DNA from: Candidatus Cottocaccamicrobium excrementipullorum
GTDB taxonomy: Bacteria > Bacillota > Clostridia > Lachnospirales > Lachnospiraceae
DNA length: 64,000 nucleotides
Reading direction: 5' to 3'
NCBI GenBank assembly: GCA_018713255.1
Contig: DVFL01000009.1
Span: 62,001-126,000 of the forward strand
Below the pieces are notes generated by a model. That model ran no database searches. It worked only from the letters and a program-made list of their open reading frames with translations, and was not told where the DNA came from. Below are positions 60,466 to 64,000 of this stretch, piece after piece. A program made the translations under genes and the position numbers. How positions within the stretch are numbered: the stretch's first letter is position 1; each line of letters starts with the position of its first letter.

Positions 60466-61593
60466 ATGATCAGATGGAAAAATAAAATTCGAAAAGTTTG
60501 CGCCTTGGTTTGCTGTACTTTGGCAGTATCAACCTGGACGGGGATAACTGGATTCGCAGCAGTTTCCGGGGCGGCTCCTGTCAGCCTGATGGCGGCGGAT
60601 GTAGTAGCAGGAGCGGCGCCAGGTTCGGTTTTGGCGCCTTCAGGAGGAAGCACAGCCAGCCAGACAGAGAGCAGCAGCGAAGTCCGGGTGATTCGTTCTG
60701 GAAGCAGCAGTACGCCGAAGGTAGGTCCTGGCGCCCAGTATCCGCCGGTGGAAACGGTAACCCAGCCCATTACCGGATATTTGGGCGGTTCAAAGATAAA
60801 TCTTCTGTCCAACCAGACGGCCAGTCAGATGCTTTCTGTGCTGGTGGAGACGAACCAGGGAAAGCTGATTATGATTGACGGAGGGGTGGAGGAAGATGCA
60901 GCGCATTTAATCGAAACCATTGCCGCAAGAGGCGGACAAGTGGAAGCCTGGCTGATCACTCATCCTCATTCGGATCACATTGGAGCGCTGAATTATATTT
61001 TAAACCATCCAGAGTGCGGAATTACAGTAAATAATATTTACTGTTCTTTTGCCGATCTGAGCTGGTATTATGACAACGAAGCTTATCGGGCAGATACAGT
61101 GGCCGCCCTGATGAATACGCTGGCTGCAGTTCCTGCGGAGCGTCTTCACGGAGATATTGTTAAGGGACAGCAGATCGTGGTGGACAATGTTATCATTACG
61201 GTGATGAACACTCCCTATCTTTTCTCTTATAATTCTATTAACAACAGTTCCGTGGCCTATATGCTGAACATTAACGGCAAAAAGGCTCTGTTTTTAGGAG
61301 ATATGGGGGAAGAGGCCGGCCGGCAGCTGATTGCAGACAATTCGGCAGAAACGTTAAAATGCGATATCGTTCAGATGGCTCATCACGGTCAATACGGCGT
61401 GAGCCTGGAGGTATATCAGATTCTGCAGCCGGAGATCTGTCTCTGGTCCTGCCCGGAGTGGCTTTGGAATAATGATAACGGAGGCGGCGTTGATTCGGGA
61501 AGCTGGCTGACCATTGAAACCAGGCGGTGGATGGCCCAGCTGGGAGTACCTTATCACGTTTGCATTAAGGACGGAGATCAGGTGATTCAGTAA
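60466..61593 (+). CDS. Secreted metallo-beta-lactamase-fold hydrolase
   Basis: A 375-residue exported protein. Residues 1-32 form a signal peptide (cleavage near GFAAV), then a low-complexity Ser/Ala/Pro linker to about 100. The MBL domain has HPHSDHIGA (His166, His168, Asp170, His171), a later FLGDMGEEA (metal Asp) and MAHHGQYG. This last pattern resembles ComEC-associated and related extracellular MBL proteins, which hydrolyse phosphodiester or similar bonds. Substrate unknown. The start at 60466 follows GGAAGCAGG; an upstream GTG at 60445 is less likely. A strong terminator follows. Confidence 0.9.
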   Translation: MIRWKNKIRKVCALVCCTLAVSTWTGITGFAAVSGAAPVSLMAADVVAGAAPGSVLAPSGGSTASQTESSSEVRVIRSGSSSTPKVGPGAQYPPVETVTQPITGYLGGSKINLLSNQTASQMLSVLVETNQGKLIMIDGGVEEDAAHLIETIAARGGQVEAWLITHPHSDHIGALNYILNHPECGITVNNIYCSFADLSWYYDNEAYRADTVAALMNTLAAVPAERLHGDIVKGQQIVVDNVIITVMNTPYLFSYNSINNSSVAYMLNINGKKALFLGDMGEEAGRQLIADNSAETLKCDIVQMAHHGQYGVSLEVYQILQPEICLWSCPEWLWNNDNGGGVDSGSWLTIETRRWMAQLGVPYHVCIKDGDQVIQ

Positions 61594-61610
61594 TCCTAAT
61601 GCACGGTCAA

Positions 61611-61655
61611 GGGGGCCGATGGGACTCATGTGAGTTCCATCGGCCCCCTATTGCG
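61611..61655. terminator. Terminator between the MBL gene and the phospholipase C-like gene
   Basis: An 18-bp stem (61611-61628 with 61631-61648, one G-T pair) on a 2-base loop. Both opposing genes end here, so it may serve both. Only a short T-rich tail (TATTG) follows. Confidence 0.75.
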
Positions 61656-61670
61656 TGATAAAATAGAAAT

Positions 61671-62654
61671 TTACAGGTAATCAATTACGGGAAGACCGCT
61701 GTGGTAAGAGTAATTTCCCAACTCATCTAAGAGTTGTGGGAACACATCTTCATCCAGCCCTTCCTTGAGCAGGCTGGTGTTCAGATAATAGTAGACCATA
61801 CTGCATTTTCGCAGGCACTGGCGGAAAAGCTGGGGAAATGAAGCGTTGCTGGCTTTGGAGTGATCCCAGGGATTGGTCCAGACCTGGTGATCAGAATTTA
61901 AGCTTTTCCTGGGATTTTCGACTTCGTCAGTTACTAACTTCTGGGAGGCCACCGGATTTTTCAGGAAAATGGATTCCACAAAAGCGACCTTGTTTTTCTT
62001 TCTGCCTCTGGGGTCGGCCAGCGTACGGCATCCGAACCGAAGGGCAAGAATGGATCGGTGCACCATCCGGGCAGTGATTTGATAATTGTTTCGATAGCTT
62101 AAAGGATAGTAGGTTTCATTAATACATTCTGCCAGAAAACGGGAAATGAACTGGGTTTCCTGGCCATTCAGGCAGATGGTGGCTGCCTGGTTGAACTGGG
62201 ATGGCTTTTTTTTCTTGTACTTGTTTAACAGCAGGGCATCCAGGTCGTTTTCCAGCAGTGCATGAAGGCCGTGGGCCTGAATGGAGGGATTTTTTGGATC
62301 GTAGTGAATCCTCCCGTAAACAAAAGGATGGCAGATGTAGTCGCCGATATAATGACAGAAAAATCCAGCCATATAGGCAATGCCTTGTTCCCTCTGCTGG
62401 CGGGAGGGAATGGCAGCCAGGCGGTTTAAGCATACCGAAAAAAAGTCGTTGACGTGATGCTCGTGCATGTATGCGCCCACATTGCGGTAATCCCGGTGGC
62501 GAAGAACAGGCAGATTGTAAAAAAACATATCTGGTCCCTGAAGGCCAAGCTGATAAAGCCAGCGGTATTTGGCGATAATAAACTTTAATTGATTGTTGGG
62601 AAGGTCATTATAGGCCTTCATTCCTAAAATGTAATGGGTAGTAAAGCCCGGCAT
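61671..62654 (-). CDS. Zinc-dependent phospholipase C-like protein
   Basis: A 327-residue protein of the zinc-dependent phospholipase C/S1-P1 nuclease-like fold. His-rich motifs are spread as in the family: FTTHYILG at the start, then YMHEHHVNDFF, AGFFCHYIGDYICHPFVYGR and HGLHALLENDLD. There is no signal peptide, unlike true secreted phospholipases, so a cytoplasmic or housekeeping hydrolase is more likely than a toxin. It is a single-gene unit, with AAAGAGGTGA as ribosome site. Confidence 0.87.
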   Translation of the reverse strand: MPGFTTHYILGMKAYNDLPNNQLKFIIAKYRWLYQLGLQGPDMFFYNLPVLRHRDYRNVGAYMHEHHVNDFFSVCLNRLAAIPSRQQREQGIAYMAGFFCHYIGDYICHPFVYGRIHYDPKNPSIQAHGLHALLENDLDALLLNKYKKKKPSQFNQAATICLNGQETQFISRFLAECINETYYPLSYRNNYQITARMVHRSILALRFGCRTLADPRGRKKNKVAFVESIFLKNPVASQKLVTDEVENPRKSLNSDHQVWTNPWDHSKASNASFPQLFRQCLRKCSMVYYYLNTSLLKEGLDEDVFPQLLDELGNYSYHSGLPVIDYL

Positions 62655-62820
62655 GGAATCACCTCTTTCTTTGCTTCCATAGTATCATATTTGCCCGGGT
62701 ATTTCATTAAGATACCTTTAATTTTTTTCGCAGAAGAAGAAAAGCCGCGTCCTCTTTGCCGCATATCTTTTAAGAGGAGAGAATAAATCTTAAACAGAAA
62801 ACAGGATGGGAGGACGGCAC

Positions 62821-64000
62821 ATGCTGGAAATCATTCATCAGATTGTCTGGGGACCGTGGCTGATGGTGTTCTTTTTGGGAACAGGGGCATTGTTTACGGT
62901 AAAATCCAGATTTTTTCCCGCCGCTGGTTTTCGGATATGGTGGAAGGCTACGGCGGGAAGTGTTAAGCAGGCGCCGAAAGCGCAGGTAAAAACCGCCTGC
63001 ACAGCATTGGCGGCTACTGTGGGGACGGGAAACATTGTGGGAGTGGCTACTGCGCTGGCTGCAGGGGGACCAGGCGCCCTGTTCTGGATGTGGGTATCCG
63101 CCTTAATGGGAATGATGACGGCTTACAGTGAAGTCTATCTGGGGGTTAAGACCCGGTTCCTGCTGGATGAGGGAGAAATGATCTGCGGGCCTTTCGTGTA
63201 TCTGGAAAAGCTGGCGGGGAAAAAAGGAATGGCTTTGTTGTATGCACTGCTCTGCCTTTTCGCCTCCCTTGGCATGGGTTCCATGGTGCAGGCCAATTCT
63301 TTGGCGGAGACTGCAGGATATTCTTTTCACCTTTCGCCGCCTGCTGCAGGGATTGTTCTCTGTGGCCTTGCGGCTGCTGTGATTTGCGGAGGAAGAAAAC
63401 GGATTGGAGAGGCGGCGGGGGCCCTGGTTCCCTTTTCTGCCGGAATTTATATGGGATTTTCCCTTCTGGTCCTCTTTTTCTGCCGCCAGAATCTTCTCTG
63501 GGCGCTGAAGGAAATTTTCAGAGAAGCCTTTAACGTTAGGGCGGCAGCTGGAGGGGCAGCAGGGGCCGGCATCAGCCGGGCGATGCGCTACGGTCTGGCC
63601 AGAGGGGTATTTTCCAACGAAGGGGGCCTGGGAAGTATGGCAGTGCTCCATGGAGATTCCCCGGGCCAGGATCCTAAGCTTCAGGGCATGTGGGCAATGT
63701 TTGAGGTGTTTTTTGATACGATTGTGGTATGCACCCTCACCGGACTGGTGATTCTTTGCTGTACCAGAGGAGGGGAGGGGAAGGAGCTTCAGGGGGCGGC
63801 CCTTGCTTCCTGGTGTTTTCAAAGCTGTCTGGGAAAGCCGGGAGGTTATGTTGTTTCCTTATCTATGATGCTGTTCGCCTTCGGCACCATTATTGCATGG
63901 CATTATCTGGGCAGCCAGGCTCTGGCTTATTTAACCTGCAGGATGGATGCGGATTATCGGAAGGGAGCTCTGAGAATTTACCGGGTGATCTATTTAACGG
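62821..64000 (+). CDS. Sodium:alanine symporter family (AGCS) protein, 3' end outside the window
   Basis: The frame stays open from the ATG at 62821 to base 64000, giving at least 393 residues of a protein usually about 450-480 long. The motifs TACTALAATVGTGNIVGVAT and GGPGALFWMW are the AGCS signature; RYGLARGVFSNEGGLGSMAV is the second conserved region. About nine helices are visible. It would import alanine or glycine with Na+. A GGGAGGA ribosome site lies 7 bases upstream of the start. It is truncated only by the window edge. Confidence 0.95.
   Translation, partial: MLEIIHQIVWGPWLMVFFLGTGALFTVKSRFFPAAGFRIWWKATAGSVKQAPKAQVKTACTALAATVGTGNIVGVATALAAGGPGALFWMWVSALMGMMTAYSEVYLGVKTRFLLDEGEMICGPFVYLEKLAGKKGMALLYALLCLFASLGMGSMVQANSLAETAGYSFHLSPPAAGIVLCGLAAAVICGGRKRIGEAAGALVPFSAGIYMGFSLLVLFFCRQNLLWALKEIFREAFNVRAAAGGAAGAGISRAMRYGLARGVFSNEGGLGSMAVLHGDSPGQDPKLQGMWAMFEVFFDTIVVCTLTGLVILCCTRGGEGKELQGAALASWCFQSCLGKPGGYVVSLSMMLFAFGTIIAWHYLGSQALAYLTCRMDADYRKGALRIYRVIYLT

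Noticed and set aside
63103-63822. 239-codon - strand open frame near the window end
   Set aside because: The + strand AGCS symporter frame is open from 62821 to 64000 with family motifs; the reverse frame is its shadow.

Overview
The window looks like a chromosome segment of a Gram-positive gut-type Clostridium, most likely of the Lachnospiraceae. This is inferred from strong AGGAGG-type ribosome sites, mid-range base composition, LplB/YtcP/LplA-type sugar ABC transporters, an adenosylcobalamin-dependent ribonucleotide reductase, clostridial wall-binding repeats and the absence of any lipid A or outer-membrane gene. No rRNA, tRNA, CRISPR array, prophage or insertion sequence was recognised. 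No gene-free stretch exceeds about 230 bases.

Region 1 (1-15.2 kb, + strand) is carbohydrate catabolism. It starts inside a GH31 glycosidase, followed by a GH13 alpha-glucosidase and an AraC-type regulator. After a terminator comes an operon with two sugar permeases, a binding lipoprotein, a BNR/Asp-box sialidase-like protein, a very large GH106-like glycosidase, a DapA/NanA-superfamily aldolase and L-fucose isomerase. Together they suggest import of a deoxyhexose-containing oligosaccharide, intracellular trimming and isomerisation of L-fucose. No ABC ATPase is encoded here. A perfect hairpin with a T-run sits between transporter and enzyme genes.

Region 2 (15.2-18.9 kb, - strand) holds a degenerate PLP-fold protein, a WbqC-like protein and a secreted L,D-transpeptidase.

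Region 3 (18.9-57.6 kb, mainly + strand) is a very large surface-glycan locus: a DegT aminotransferase, glycosyltransferases, a flippase, DUF2304 and DUF2142 proteins, RmlC, ABC exporter subunits Wzm and Wzt, a kinase-like/GT2/GT4 fusion, four genes matching GDP-D-glycero-D-manno-heptose synthesis, acyltransferases, GT-C-like membrane proteins, RfbF-RfbG-RfbH of the CDP-3,6-dideoxyhexose route, LicD and a final GtrB-like glycosyltransferase. Two unrelated blocks interrupt it. One is a 6-kb block between wzm and wzt (metalloprotease, acyltransferase, PepSY lipoprotein, histidine kinase, response regulator, secreted PepSY protein). The other is the reverse-strand ribonucleotide reductase gene, whose promoter carries an NrdR-like palindrome.

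Region 4 (57.6-64 kb) holds an HPr-like protein with no histidine, a BCCT transporter, a lipoprotein, a secreted metallo-beta-lactamase-fold protein, a zinc-dependent phospholipase C-like protein and the start of an AGCS symporter that runs off the window.

The most unusual signal is a roughly 105-base palindromic repeat. One copy lies in frame inside the GH106-like gene (11286-11393). A second full copy plus an internally deleted copy lie in tandem between rfbG and rfbH (54221-54382).
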